Shown here: positions 18,015-27,047 of the stretch, in pieces | Position numbering within the stretch: position 1 is the first letter of the stretch | How the letters are laid out: every line of letters starts with the position of its first letter | DNA from: Candidatus Eisenbacteria bacterium | GTDB lineage: Bacteria; Eisenbacteria; RBG-16-71-46; JAFGJU01 | Direction: 5' to 3' | Length of the DNA: 64,000 nucleotides | Assembly: GCA_026388185.1 (NCBI GenBank) | Contig: JAPLKG010000017.1 | Location: 124,001-188,000 of the forward strand | Translations under genes and position numbers: made by a program | Notes under the pieces: model-generated | Databases searched by the model: none | The model's input: the letters and a program-made list of their open reading frames with translations, nothing else | Told to the model about the DNA's origin: nothing

Positions 18015-18308
18015 TCAGGCTCGGACTCTCTCTTTGAGTGCTTTCCCAGCCTGAAACGCAGGGAATCTCGCCGCGGGTATCTTGATCCTCTCTCCAGTCT
18101 GGGGGTTTCGTCCCTCCCTGGCCTTTCGCTTCCTCGTCTTAAAGGTACCGAAACCCGTTATCTGGACTTTTCTCCGGCTCACGAGCTCACCAACTATGAT
18201 CCCGCGCTTGGGAAGAGTGCTGAAAAGAGCGTCTATGGCCGCCTTTGCATCCTTGAGGGAGAGCCCGGTTCTTCTGGCAAGCTCCGCCGCAAGCTTCGTC
18301 TTGCTCAT
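18015..18308 (-). CDS. HU/IHF-family DNA-binding protein
   Basis: This 97-residue histone-like protein bends and compacts DNA as a dimer. The N-terminal helices (MSKTKLAAELARRTGLSLKD) are followed by the GFGTF turn (about 44-48) and the DNA-wrapping arm with GRNPQTGERIKIPA at about 58-71. The start is ATG 18308 with GGAGG 8 nt upstream; the GTG three codons earlier overlaps that site. It has its own promoter downstream of lptD. Whether it acts as HU or IHF cannot be told. Confidence 0.94.
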   Translation of the reverse strand: MSKTKLAAELARRTGLSLKDAKAAIDALFSTLPKRGIIVGELVSRRKVQITGFGTFKTRKRKAREGRNPQTGERIKIPAARFPAFQAGKALKERVRA

Positions 18309-18382
18309 ACGATTCACCTCCAGAAAACGTGAGAGAGGATGGTGCTTACGAAATGGCTTACTCGCAAGGTAGACGGAATCAC

Positions 18383-18409
18383 ACTATAACACCATGGCGT
18401 CGTTGTCAA
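18383..18409 (-). promoter_or_regulatory. Probable promoter of the HU gene
   Basis: A consensus TTGACA (18409-18404) and TATAGT (18388-18383; 5 of 6) on the minus strand, with a short 15-nt spacer. It lies just past the lptD stop and gives a leader of about 68 nt to ATG 18308. Confidence 0.55.
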
Positions 18410-18423
18410 CACGTTCTCCAATA

Positions 18424-21400
18424 CTACTGGGCCGTCCCACGCTCTACGTAGATTTCTTTGTGTGCCTTGATGTTGATCTTGAAGTAATACTCCCACTTTT
18501 GCCCCGAGAACACTCTCGTGAAATACGCTTCCCAACAATGGAGGTCCCTGTAGAGCGAGAATCTCTGGCTGATGATCTCCTTATCTTTCAAGTCATAGTG
18601 TGCGGAATACTGGACCCGCCAGTTGGGAGAAAGATCGAAGCCTGCATTGCCGTCGACCCAATAGCTGGCGCTCGCCCTGTCCTCGCCGCGGTTATAGCTG
18701 AAGGTGAAGGCGCCCTGCAGCGGAGGCAGGGAAATACCCTTTTCCTCAGTGTCCCCAGTGTCCTCATCAACTCCCTGCGCTGCGCTCTCCCCTTCCAGAA
18801 CACGCTCTCCAGGGGCCGCCTCCTCCGGTTCTTCCCCACCACCCGCTTTTCCTCCGGTCTGGAAGGAAACGTTAGAAACAAGACTCATACTGGTCATGTG
18901 GAACTTCACGGGATCGTGGGTCAGAAATAGTTCCGAGGACAGGTTGTTTGTGGGTTTCAATCTCACAGAAGTGTTTATGTTCGAAAAGGCCTGTGAATTG
19001 TTCTTTTCTTTGTACAGAAAATCGTAGGAAGTGGAGACATTAAGATCCAGAAGGTCGTCCAGCTTTATCACCCTGTCCTTCCATTTCAATTTTGCCTGGA
19101 AGCGGTTGCTCAACGCCATTGAGAGAAGCTGGCTCTTACTCCACGAAGTCGAGATCGAGCTGAAACTGGGAAAACGGCTTCGTCTGGTGCCGTACTCGTC
19201 GACATAACTGTACTCCGGAAAATCGGGCTGGTAGGAAAACTGGAGGCTGGGCGAGAGAGAGTGCCTGATTCCGTCGAGTGGGCCAAGCCTCGGCATGAAG
19301 ACACGATAGAGCGTGGCACTTCCTGTCATTGAAGCGCTCCAGACGCCCGAACGCTCATACTTGTTTCCAAGGAGATCCTTATCATACCAATTCTCGGTGT
19401 ACGACAACCCTGGGGAAACGTTGAGAATCCCGAACAGCTTTCTCGCGTCCCTCAAGCTCAGACGCGTACTCATCCCGGAATGAGTGTCCTCACTCAATTC
19501 ATATTTCTTGGATTCCGAAACGAGCACTGAAGACGCGCTGAGATACATGCTACTCAGCCAGGGAAGCCACCCCTTGTCCTTCCCGCCCTTGGAGGCCCTG
19601 CCAATCGCCTTGCTCTGTAACGACAGACTCACCTTGGGTCTCAACTCCGACCTCGTCAGCTCGTTCACGCCGTCGGTCGGGTCAGTGTTCATGTAGTCTG
19701 TTCTATCGTAGGCGCCGGTGAGCTGCGCTGAGGCCCAGCGCTTCGTTAGAGACATTTTCGAGCGCAATATTTGGTTCATGCGCTGCACGAAGTCCCTTCC
19801 TAATCCCCTATCCAGTCTGTAGGTCTTGTCGCTGACGAAATCCCCTTCCATGGAAAGATCGAGTCCTTCCCCCAACTTCTGGAGGTGACTGCCCCTGAGG
19901 TCCCACTGGGAGGTGCCGAGACCCTCATTCCGTGAGTATGAGGTGTTGAGGTAGCCCGACAGTTTGTAGCGAACCTCGTAGCGCCCCTCGAGATATCCAA
20001 TCCAGCGAGGTGAGCTCTCGTAGTAGTCAATCCAGGCCGTGGCATCGGCGTACTCATTGACGGCCCAGTAGTAGCCGGCATTTCTGATAAACCTACCCTT
20101 GTTCGAGCTCAAGCCGAACTCCACCTGGGGAATCAAAAAACCTGAATGCCTTCCCGGTTTTATGGGAAATACATAGAACGGCAGAGCCAAGACGGGAATC
20201 TTCCTTACGTAGAGAATGAGCGGCTTCACGATCACCTTGTCGTTTGCGTAGACCTTCATTCGAGTGCCTGTGAAATGATAGTGCGGCTCCTTGAGCTCGC
20301 AGGTTGTGTAGTCACCCACCCTGACGTCGAGGATCTTGTCCCCCACCTTCCGAATCTGATCACCCGTGTAGAATCCCTTCTGAAATCTCGTGTTTCCGTG
20401 GAATATGGTGCCCCTTGCGCTCTCCAGGGAATACGTCATTCTGTCGCCCGTAACCTTCTGCTCGCCTTCCCAGAGGATGGGCTCTCCCGTGGCCTCGAGG
20501 CTCTGCTTGTCGGAATCAAACGCCACCTGCTCGGCTATCAGCCTGAGATTCTTGTACTTGAGTTCTGCCTGACCCGTGAGGTTTATGAGGTGTTCGCCCA
20601 CGAAGAACTCTATTTTCTTCTTACTTGAATACTCGACCTCTTCTTGTTTCATGCTGTCGCCCGAGGCAGTGGAGAAATGGTACTTTCCTGAAGTCACTCC
20701 ATCAAACGTCGCCTTGTAGGGCTTTCGGTCACGGACCTCCAGGTGCAGCGTCTCGCCGTCTGCGGTGTTCGAGGTGGGCTTGCGCCCTGCGGCGGAGAAG
20801 TATTCGCTGTGCGCGTGTCCGTAAACAAAAACCTCTTTGACTTCCTCGTTGTCCATCAGGATGCGTATGGAGTCTCCGCGCACAAGACTCGTCTCGGCCT
20901 CTTGGCCGGCGGGCGCTCTGTAGAAAACCTGCGCATTTTCAAAGACCTTGACGGTGCGGATCTGATCTCCGTCCGTGAGAAGTTCGAGCGAATCCCCCAG
21001 AATTTCTCCATCTTTGTCCCACGCACGCGGCTGTCCGGACAGCGCTGCTCTGTTCTCGTTCCTGAAGAACTCCGCCAGTTGGCAGGTGGCTTCCATGTCC
21101 TCACGATTTATGTGAACGCTGCCTCTGGCCTTGAAGATATCCTTGTCCATCAGGAATTCCATTTCCTCTCCAACGACGACCGTTTGCTTTCCCTTCTTGT
21201 CGGTGGAGACCAGCTTCGGGCTTGAGGTAACCAGTGCAACCTTCGTGTTTCTGTTGTACAGCGCCTGGCCGCCTGTGACGGTGGCGTCGTTCGGCCTGTC
21301 AAAGGCCGTGACGTTGCCCGTTGCCTCGACCAGCTCGGTGTCCCTGTGGTAGACGATCCTGTCCGCGTCAATCTTCCTCGTGCTGTCCACCATGGTGACA

Positions 21401-22023
21401 TTTCCCGAGACCACAGCCACGTTTTCTCTCCTGCGAAACTCGGCCACCGCACCGGTCAGGGTGACGTCGGCGTTCTTGATGTGAACGTTCTCCTGAAGCG
21501 TGGCCACCTGAGTCTCGAGAGAATATGTGGCTCTCCTAGAATTCATTATGGTCTCTCCGTCAACGATCCTCACGCCGCCGCCGAGCGTGGCTATCCGTGA
21601 ATTGCGGAAGTATATCCCCGTCGCGCCGGTTGCCGCCGTGGTGCCATGCACGATGCGAACATTACCTTCAAGAAGAAGAAAGTCCTCCCCGGTCTCTCCT
21701 TGCCCCTTCAGGTTGTCGGCGGAGATCTGGAAGGGTATCTCTTCCTCTGCTTGAGCCGAATCCTGTGCAGATTCGGTCGTGGCAGGTTTCTGGAGAGGCG
21801 CTGTGACGGTCGTCTGAGCAGAATCCTGGGACGTCTTTGGGTCGGCTCCCTGAGCCGTGGCGACACCGGGAGAGAGCGGCATGAGCAAACTCAAGGACAG
21901 GAAGAGAAACAGACAGAGGAAGGCGCAGGAAGACCGGCAATAAAACGGGCGGACGGACGGGCAGATCGACCGGAGAAATCGTGATCTGCGGGAGGCCGTG
22001 ACGGGGCGAAGCCGCTTGTGCAT
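18424..22023 (-). CDS. lptD: LPS-assembly outer-membrane protein LptD (OstA), enlarged
   Basis: LptD inserts lipopolysaccharide into the outer leaflet of the outer membrane. After a basic N-terminus, a hydrophobic signal (LCLFLFLSLSLLM, about 36-48) leads to cleavage near 58. Residues 90 to about 550 carry repeated OstA/LptA-type strands (for example GNVRIVHGTTAATG, GNVTMVDSTRKIDADRIVYH), and the C-terminal half is a beta-barrel rich in alternating aromatic strands ending in KINIKAHKEIYVERGTAQ. At 1199 residues it is longer than proteobacterial LptD (about 780), mainly through extra OstA repeats. It begins 3 nt after the ROK kinase stop, so it is co-transcribed with the genes upstream. Confidence 0.9.
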   Translation of the reverse strand: MHKRLRPVTASRRSRFLRSICPSVRPFYCRSSCAFLCLFLFLSLSLLMPLSPGVATAQGADPKTSQDSAQTTVTAPLQKPATTESAQDSAQAEEEIPFQISADNLKGQGETGEDFLLLEGNVRIVHGTTAATGATGIYFRNSRIATLGGGVRIVDGETIMNSRRATYSLETQVATLQENVHIKNADVTLTGAVAEFRRRENVAVVSGNVTMVDSTRKIDADRIVYHRDTELVEATGNVTAFDRPNDATVTGGQALYNRNTKVALVTSSPKLVSTDKKGKQTVVVGEEMEFLMDKDIFKARGSVHINREDMEATCQLAEFFRNENRAALSGQPRAWDKDGEILGDSLELLTDGDQIRTVKVFENAQVFYRAPAGQEAETSLVRGDSIRILMDNEEVKEVFVYGHAHSEYFSAAGRKPTSNTADGETLHLEVRDRKPYKATFDGVTSGKYHFSTASGDSMKQEEVEYSSKKKIEFFVGEHLINLTGQAELKYKNLRLIAEQVAFDSDKQSLEATGEPILWEGEQKVTGDRMTYSLESARGTIFHGNTRFQKGFYTGDQIRKVGDKILDVRVGDYTTCELKEPHYHFTGTRMKVYANDKVIVKPLILYVRKIPVLALPFYVFPIKPGRHSGFLIPQVEFGLSSNKGRFIRNAGYYWAVNEYADATAWIDYYESSPRWIGYLEGRYEVRYKLSGYLNTSYSRNEGLGTSQWDLRGSHLQKLGEGLDLSMEGDFVSDKTYRLDRGLGRDFVQRMNQILRSKMSLTKRWASAQLTGAYDRTDYMNTDPTDGVNELTRSELRPKVSLSLQSKAIGRASKGGKDKGWLPWLSSMYLSASSVLVSESKKYELSEDTHSGMSTRLSLRDARKLFGILNVSPGLSYTENWYDKDLLGNKYERSGVWSASMTGSATLYRVFMPRLGPLDGIRHSLSPSLQFSYQPDFPEYSYVDEYGTRRSRFPSFSSISTSWSKSQLLSMALSNRFQAKLKWKDRVIKLDDLLDLNVSTSYDFLYKEKNNSQAFSNINTSVRLKPTNNLSSELFLTHDPVKFHMTSMSLVSNVSFQTGGKAGGGEEPEEAAPGERVLEGESAAQGVDEDTGDTEEKGISLPPLQGAFTFSYNRGEDRASASYWVDGNAGFDLSPNWRVQYSAHYDLKDKEIISQRFSLYRDLHCWEAYFTRVFSGQKWEYYFKINIKAHKEIYVERGTAQ

Positions 22024-22026
22024 GAC

Positions 22027-23004
22027 TCAGTCTTCCTCGCTCGTCAACACCATCATGGCTGCGCCAATGACTCCCGCGTCATTACCAAACCGCGCAGGTA
22101 CTATCTCGACGCACTTGCTGGAGGGCGCAATCGCTCTCCTGGTCACGGTGGCCTTCACCGCCCGGAACAGTGGCTCGCCGGCGTTCGACACCCCGCCGCC
22201 TATTACTACGATCTCGGGATTGAGGAGGTTTATTGCGCCCGCAAGCGCTATGCCAATGTACTCGCCGGCTTCTGCGAACACTCTTTCCGCGATCTCGTTA
22301 CCTTCCTTCGCCGCCTCGCCAAGGTCTCTTGCAGTCAGATCGTCCAGAGACCCGAGACCCATAACCTCCCACTCCTTCTGTTTACCCTCCTCCTGTATCA
22401 AAGTTCTCGCTCTGCGTACGATTTGCCCGCTTCCGGCAAAACTCTCAAGACAACCTCTGTTGCCACACGAACAGATCGGCCCGTCCGGATCAATTGTGAC
22501 GTGGCCGATCTCCCCGGCAAAACCGCAACTGCCGGTGTACATTTCACCGTTGAGCTTGAGTCCTCCCCCGACTCCGGTTCCCAGTGTCACGAACACGGCG
22601 TTAGTTGCGTCCTTCGCGGCCCCATAGAAACCTTCGGCGACACTGAAGACATTGGCGTCGTTGTCCAGCGTGACCTTGACGCGAAGCTCTTGAGAAAGCA
22701 GGCCCGCGAGCGGTGTGTCTCGCCAACCCGGGAGGTTAGGTGAGATCTTGACTATTCCAAGGCGTGTATCGATTAGACCCGCGCACCCGATGCCTATTGA
22801 CGGCAGCTCTATTTGCGCTTCACGTCCAAGTTCTCTCACTGCACCAGAGAGTCTTGCTACGACTGCTTCGGGTGCTTCTTTGGGACTCATGGGGAGAAGG
22901 CGCCGGCCGAGGACTCTGGGACCCTCGGCAACCAGAGCAACCTTGATGTACGTGCCACCGACATCCACACCGATTGCAATGGGGTTCTCGCGTGAAGATG
23001 ACAT
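22027..23004 (-). CDS. ROK-family sugar kinase (glucokinase-like)
   Basis: A 325-residue kinase that probably phosphorylates glucose or a related hexose with ATP. It shows the ATP loop GVDVGGTYIKVAL (about 12-24), catalytic Asp in DNDANVFSVAEG (about 114-125), LGTGVGGGLKLNG (about 141-153), EIGHVTIDPDG (about 165-175) and the zinc motif CSCGNRGCLE (about 178-187). No helix-turn-helix precedes the kinase, so it is an enzyme rather than a ROK repressor. GGGAG lies 8 nt before ATG 23004. A sugar ABC transporter ATPase is the next gene upstream, which suggests uptake and phosphorylation of a sugar. Confidence 0.93.
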   Translation of the reverse strand: MSSSRENPIAIGVDVGGTYIKVALVAEGPRVLGRRLLPMSPKEAPEAVVARLSGAVRELGREAQIELPSIGIGCAGLIDTRLGIVKISPNLPGWRDTPLAGLLSQELRVKVTLDNDANVFSVAEGFYGAAKDATNAVFVTLGTGVGGGLKLNGEMYTGSCGFAGEIGHVTIDPDGPICSCGNRGCLESFAGSGQIVRRARTLIQEEGKQKEWEVMGLGSLDDLTARDLGEAAKEGNEIAERVFAEAGEYIGIALAGAINLLNPEIVVIGGGVSNAGEPLFRAVKATVTRRAIAPSSKCVEIVPARFGNDAGVIGAAMMVLTSEED

Positions 23005-23121
23005 AGCGAAATCTCCCGAGGCGTGGCCTACTGGCCTGACTCGTCAGTTTAGTTCTTCACGACAGAGCATCTCCGGCGCAGGCAGAGATCACCTTCCTGG
23101 CGACACGCTCTCACAAACGGT

Positions 23122-24234
23122 TCATCCTCGAGGAAGTGCGATTTTTGCTTCGCTTCTAGAATCAAAGACGTGTGCCCTCGAAGCCGGCACAAAAAGCCTC
23201 ACGGATGCAAGTCGCACCGGAATCTCTCTGCCCGTTGCTTTATAAACGATGGGGGTTTTGCCCACGCCAACATGCACCACCGCCTCATTTCCGAGAACCT
23301 CAACAAGATCCACGGTCCCCTGAGCCAACTCCAGAAACTTCGTGTCTGTGGGCCGCTCCGTGACGATGTCTTCGGGCCTCGCGCCGAGGCTTATCTCGCA
23401 ATGTGGACACGCCTGCATGATGGAGCCGAACTCGGGAGGAAGCCCGACAGACATGTAGGGAGACCTGAAGAACAGCTTACCGTCGACCTCTTCAATCGTT
23501 CCCTCTACGATGTTCATCGAGGGAGTGCCGATGAAACCTGCCACAAACCTGTCCGCCGGATTGCGGTAGACCTCGAGGGGTTCGTCAATCTGCCTCACGA
23601 CTCCCTTGTTCATCACGGCTATCCTTTGCCCCATGGTCATGGCCTCTGTCTGGTCGTGCGTGACGTAGATCATCGTGACGCCCAGCTTGGCATGGAGTTT
23701 CACGATTTCCGCGCGCATCTGGACTCTAAGTCTTGCGTCGAGGTTGGAGAGAGGCTCGTCAAAAAGGAATACCTTGGGATGCCTCACTATGGCTCTGCCG
23801 ACGGCGACTCTTTGCCTCTGTCCGCCGGAAAGCTCTTTCGGCTTTCTCGAGAGCAGGGAGGCGATTTCGAGAATCTCTGCGGCCTCCTGGACTCTTCGGT
23901 CTATCTCTGCCTTTGCGAACTTCCTGAGTCTCAGGCCGAAAGACATGTTGTCATACACGGTCATGTGAGGATAGAGAGCGTAGTTCTGAAAAACCATGGC
24001 GATGTCGCGGTCCTTGGGGGCCACGTCGTTGACCAACGTGTCGCCGACGTAGACCTCTCCCTGGCTGGGCTGCTCCAACCCCGCCACAATTCGCAGGACG
24101 GTCGTCTTTCCGCAACCGGAGGGACCGACCAGGACCAAGAGCTCCTTGTCCCTCACGTTGAGACTCACGTCGTCAACGGCCACGACTCCACCTGCAAATG
24201 ATTTCGTCACACCTTTGAGGACTACTTCTGCCAT
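23122..24234 (-). CDS. Sugar ABC transporter ATP-binding protein (MalK/UgpC/MsmK type)
   Basis: This 370-residue protein powers import of sugars or glycerol phosphate. Walker A GPSGCGKTT is at 37-45, the Q-loop in VFQNYALYPH (81-90), signature LSGGQRQR at 135-142, and Walker B VFLFDEP at 155-161. The C-terminal 130 residues are the regulatory TOBE/OB region of the CUT1 subfamily. No permease or binding-protein gene is adjacent, so it is probably a shared ATPase serving transporters encoded elsewhere. It lies 30 nt downstream of folC and 117 nt upstream of the ROK kinase. Substrate is not resolvable. Confidence 0.92.
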   Translation of the reverse strand: MAEVVLKGVTKSFAGGVVAVDDVSLNVRDKELLVLVGPSGCGKTTVLRIVAGLEQPSQGEVYVGDTLVNDVAPKDRDIAMVFQNYALYPHMTVYDNMSFGLRLRKFAKAEIDRRVQEAAEILEIASLLSRKPKELSGGQRQRVAVGRAIVRHPKVFLFDEPLSNLDARLRVQMRAEIVKLHAKLGVTMIYVTHDQTEAMTMGQRIAVMNKGVVRQIDEPLEVYRNPADRFVAGFIGTPSMNIVEGTIEEVDGKLFFRSPYMSVGLPPEFGSIMQACPHCEISLGARPEDIVTERPTDTKFLELAQGTVDLVEVLGNEAVVHVGVGKTPIVYKATGREIPVRLASVRLFVPASRAHVFDSRSEAKIALPRG

Positions 24235-24264
24235 CTCACGTTCTCCCTTGAGTACGCGTGCTCC

Positions 24265-25632
24265 CTAAATGCACTCCCTGACGCCAATTCCCAGACAATC
24301 CATCGCTTCGCCAACAGTATAGAAGGAGCCCGTCACACATACAAGCTCATCGTCGCCGGCAAGAGAGAAGGCCTCATCGAGGGCCCGGGGCACGCTGTCC
24401 TTCACGCTCCATTTGGAGAATGTGGACGGCCCCTTGCTCTTGAGTTCGCACGCAGGAAGCGCCCGGGGAGTGGAGGCTTGCGTGAACACTACGTGCCTGA
24501 CGCGGGGCAAGAGGCGTTTCAGAAATGTCTTGTGGTCCTTGTCCTGAACCATACCCACTACCGCCACCACGTTCTTACCCCGGTAGATTGTGGCCAGGGC
24601 TTCACTCAGCGCATTCCCGGCATCGGGATTGTGGGCGACGTCAAGAAGAACAAGCGGCTTCCATCCCCGTTCTTCGAGCCTTCCTGGCCACTCGGCGTCT
24701 CTCAAGCCTGCCTCGATGGCCTCTTTGCCTATTGTGATCCCGCGGTTTTCCAGATGCGAGCAAGCGAGAAGCGCGCAGCCCGCGTTCCTGATCTGGCGCT
24801 TACCTCTCAGACGTAAGTAAAGGTCGGTCCAGCGGGTTTTGTACTCGCAACCATCGGCGGCGTGAACATTACCCGGTTGTGGGCCGCGACGTGTCGGGCT
24901 GCGACGCGCCGATGAGGCGGTGGCGGAAAAGACCGTGCCCGCTCGCGACACAAAACGCGACCTGAGCCTTATGTCCCTGCCCACTACAGAAAGTGGTGAG
25001 GCGAGAGAAGTAGATATTTCGGCGAGCGCCTCAAGCGCCTCACCTCGGGCACCGGTGACGACCGGGCGCCCTTTCCGCATTATCCCCGCCTTTTCAGCGG
25101 CGATCGCGCGCAACGTGGTGCCCAGGATACTACTGTGCTCTACGGCAATCCCGGTAATGATCGAAACCAGCGGGCTCAGGACGTTCGTGGAGTCCAGTCT
25201 CCCTCCGAGTCCCACTTCTGCAACAACAAGCTCCACCTTTGTGTCCTTGAAATGTTTGAAGGCAAGTGCGGTGATCGTCTCGAAGAAGGAATGCCCGCCC
25301 TTTTCGGCGATGGGAACAAGAAATCTCAGCAACTCTCCGGCTTCATTCCTGGCAATGCACTCGCCTGAGATTCTTATCCTCTCTCTGAAGTCGATGAGGT
25401 GGGGAGACGTGTAGAGGCCGACGTTGTAACCGGCGGCTTTGAGTATCGAGGCGATGAGAGAGCACGTTGAACCCTTGCCGTTTGTGCCAGCCACGAGAAC
25501 AGAGGGAAAGTGTCGTTCCGGCCTGCCGACTGTCTTGAGTAACGTCCTTGTGCCGTCCAGGCTAAACTTCATTCCTCTCTTTTGGAGAGAGTAAAAGCGC
25601 CCGACCAGCCTGTCATACTCCGTTCCCCTCAT
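24265..25632 (-). CDS. folC: Folylpolyglutamate synthase / dihydrofolate synthase
   Basis: This 455-residue Mur-ligase-family enzyme adds glutamate to folates with ATP. The P-loop GTNGKGST is at 49-56, then SPHLIDFRERIRI (about 76-88), HSSILGTTLRAIAAEKAGI around 166-184 and the C-terminal LLDVAHNPDAGNA near 338. An Arg/Pro/Gly-rich stretch of about 25 residues near 240-265 interrupts the usual substrate-loop region and looks like a flexible insert. ATG 25632 lies inside the end of accD (20-nt overlap), so the two are coupled, a common accD-folC order. Confidence 0.92.
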   Translation of the reverse strand: MRGTEYDRLVGRFYSLQKRGMKFSLDGTRTLLKTVGRPERHFPSVLVAGTNGKGSTCSLIASILKAAGYNVGLYTSPHLIDFRERIRISGECIARNEAGELLRFLVPIAEKGGHSFFETITALAFKHFKDTKVELVVAEVGLGGRLDSTNVLSPLVSIITGIAVEHSSILGTTLRAIAAEKAGIMRKGRPVVTGARGEALEALAEISTSLASPLSVVGRDIRLRSRFVSRAGTVFSATASSARRSPTRRGPQPGNVHAADGCEYKTRWTDLYLRLRGKRQIRNAGCALLACSHLENRGITIGKEAIEAGLRDAEWPGRLEERGWKPLVLLDVAHNPDAGNALSEALATIYRGKNVVAVVGMVQDKDHKTFLKRLLPRVRHVVFTQASTPRALPACELKSKGPSTFSKWSVKDSVPRALDEAFSLAGDDELVCVTGSFYTVGEAMDCLGIGVRECI

Positions 25633-26545
25633 TTTTCTCCCACAGGCGCGTGCTCTTCCAAAAGAGATTCAGCAATCCCACGACTGTCGACTTGAGTTCT
25701 TTTCGCTCCACGATCATGTCTATCATGCCATGTTCCAGGACAAACTCAGACCTCTGAAAACCCGGGGGAAGCTCCTGGTTTATGGTTTGCTCGATGACTC
25801 TCGGTCCGGCGAAGCCTATCAGGGCGCCAGGCTCCGCTATGATGACGTCACCGAGTGAGGCATAGCTTGCAGAGACGCCGGCAGTCGTGGGATTCGTGAG
25901 GATCGAAATGAAGGGGATTCCCTTCCGGGCAAGCATGGCGAGGGCAACGGAGACTTTGGCCATTTGCATCAGAGACAGTATTCCTTCCTGCATGCGCGCC
26001 CCGCCAGACGTCGAAACGATGATGAGAGGAATCTTGGATGTCAGGCAGTATTCGACCAGGAGCGTGATCTTCTCGCCCACGGCCGACGCCAGCGTGCCGC
26101 CCATGAAGGAAAAATCCATGGCAGCCAATCCAGTCGGATGCCCCCCCACAGAGGCGCGACCGGTGGTCACCGCCTCCCTGAGCCCTGTCTTTTCCTGTGC
26201 CTGTTTGATTCTTTCCACGTAGCGTTTGGAATCACGGAACTTGAGCGGATCACCCGATACTATATCGGAGAAAAACTCCTCGAAAGCACCGTCGTCACCC
26301 AAGAGGTTGATGTAGGCCCATCCAGAGATTCTGAAATGATAACCACACTTGCGACACACCCAGTGGTTTCTCTCCAGTTCTTTGTGATAGATGAACTCCT
26401 GGCACTTTTCACACTTCGTCCAGAGACCGTCCGGCATCTCCCGCTTCTTCTTGGGCCTGAGCCCTTCGCTTGTTCTCTCGAACCAAGAAAGTTCTTTCTC
26501 GCTATCTTCGACCAACTGAGATCTCCCCGCCGGGTTACACTTCAT
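25613..26545 (-). CDS. accD: Acetyl-CoA carboxylase carboxyltransferase subunit beta
   Basis: The beta subunit of the carboxyltransferase that makes malonyl-CoA for fatty acid synthesis. A four-Cys zinc ribbon sits at Cys45/48 (CEKC) and Cys64/67 (CRKC). The crotonase fold follows with MGGTLASAVGEKI, STSGGARMQEGILSLMQMAK and PTTAGVSASYASLGDV, all typical. Of about 310 residues, it has normal length. The start is taken as ATG 26545; a TTG one codon earlier is possible. It overlaps the end of rimI by 11 nt and the start of folC by 20 nt. AccA, AccB and AccC are not in the window. Confidence 0.95.
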   Translation of the reverse strand: MKCNPAGRSQLVEDSEKELSWFERTSEGLRPKKKREMPDGLWTKCEKCQEFIYHKELERNHWVCRKCGYHFRISGWAYINLLGDDGAFEEFFSDIVSGDPLKFRDSKRYVERIKQAQEKTGLREAVTTGRASVGGHPTGLAAMDFSFMGGTLASAVGEKITLLVEYCLTSKIPLIIVSTSGGARMQEGILSLMQMAKVSVALAMLARKGIPFISILTNPTTAGVSASYASLGDVIIAEPGALIGFAGPRVIEQTINQELPPGFQRSEFVLEHGMIDMIVERKELKSTVVGLLNLFWKSTRLWEKNEGNGV

Positions 26546-27047
26546 CAACCGGCACAGTTTTGTCTCGCAACATTACAAAAGCGTCTTCCCTATTGTCAAC
26601 GTAGTAACCGCGACGCATGGATACGGCTCTGAAGCCGAAGTTCCTATACAGCCTTATTGCGCCCACGTTGGAAACTCTCACTTCCAGAGTCATCCTCGTA
26701 ACCATGCGCGCGTCGGCTTCTTCGATCAATCTCTTCATGAGCCCGGTGGCTACTTGTCTTCGTCTCAGTTCCGGATTGACGGCAATGTTACCCAGATGGG
26801 CTTCGTCGAGCACGAACCAAGCGACAAGGTACCCTGCAAGCAATCCTTCCAATCGTGCAACAAGAGATAGAGTTCCCGCCCCCTCCTTGATCTCATCCAC
26901 GAAGGCCTGCCTTGACCAGGGAGATGGAAATATCAGGCGCTCCATCAGCCCGATCTCGTCGACATCCTCGATTCGCATTGGCCTGATGAGGAGGCCGGGA
27001 GTCTCATATTCGCTCCTTTCTGAGTTCTGCGTCCGAACGCCTGACAT
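26535..27047 (-). CDS. rimI: Ribosomal-protein-alanine N-acetyltransferase RimI
   Basis: A 170-residue GNAT acetyltransferase. The acetyl-CoA site is in NIAVNPELRRRQVATGLMKR (about 90-109), and LEVRVSNVGAIRLYRNFGF (about 122-140) is the RimI signature; PSPWSRQAFVDEI near 41-53 is also typical. GGAG lies 7 nt before ATG 27047, which is inside the end of tsaB (44-nt overlap). Overlap with tsaB and closeness to tsaE match the common tsaE-tsaB-rimI order. The protein substrate (ribosomal S18 or others) is assigned by family. Confidence 0.9.
   Translation of the reverse strand: MSGVRTQNSERSEYETPGLLIRPMRIEDVDEIGLMERLIFPSPWSRQAFVDEIKEGAGTLSLVARLEGLLAGYLVAWFVLDEAHLGNIAVNPELRRRQVATGLMKRLIEEADARMVTRMTLEVRVSNVGAIRLYRNFGFRAVSMRRGYYVDNREDAFVMLRDKTVPVDEV

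Noticed and set aside
23170-24201. Plus-strand frame of 343 codons opposite the ABC ATPase
   Set aside because: Antisense shadow; the minus strand has Walker A, signature and Walker B in order.
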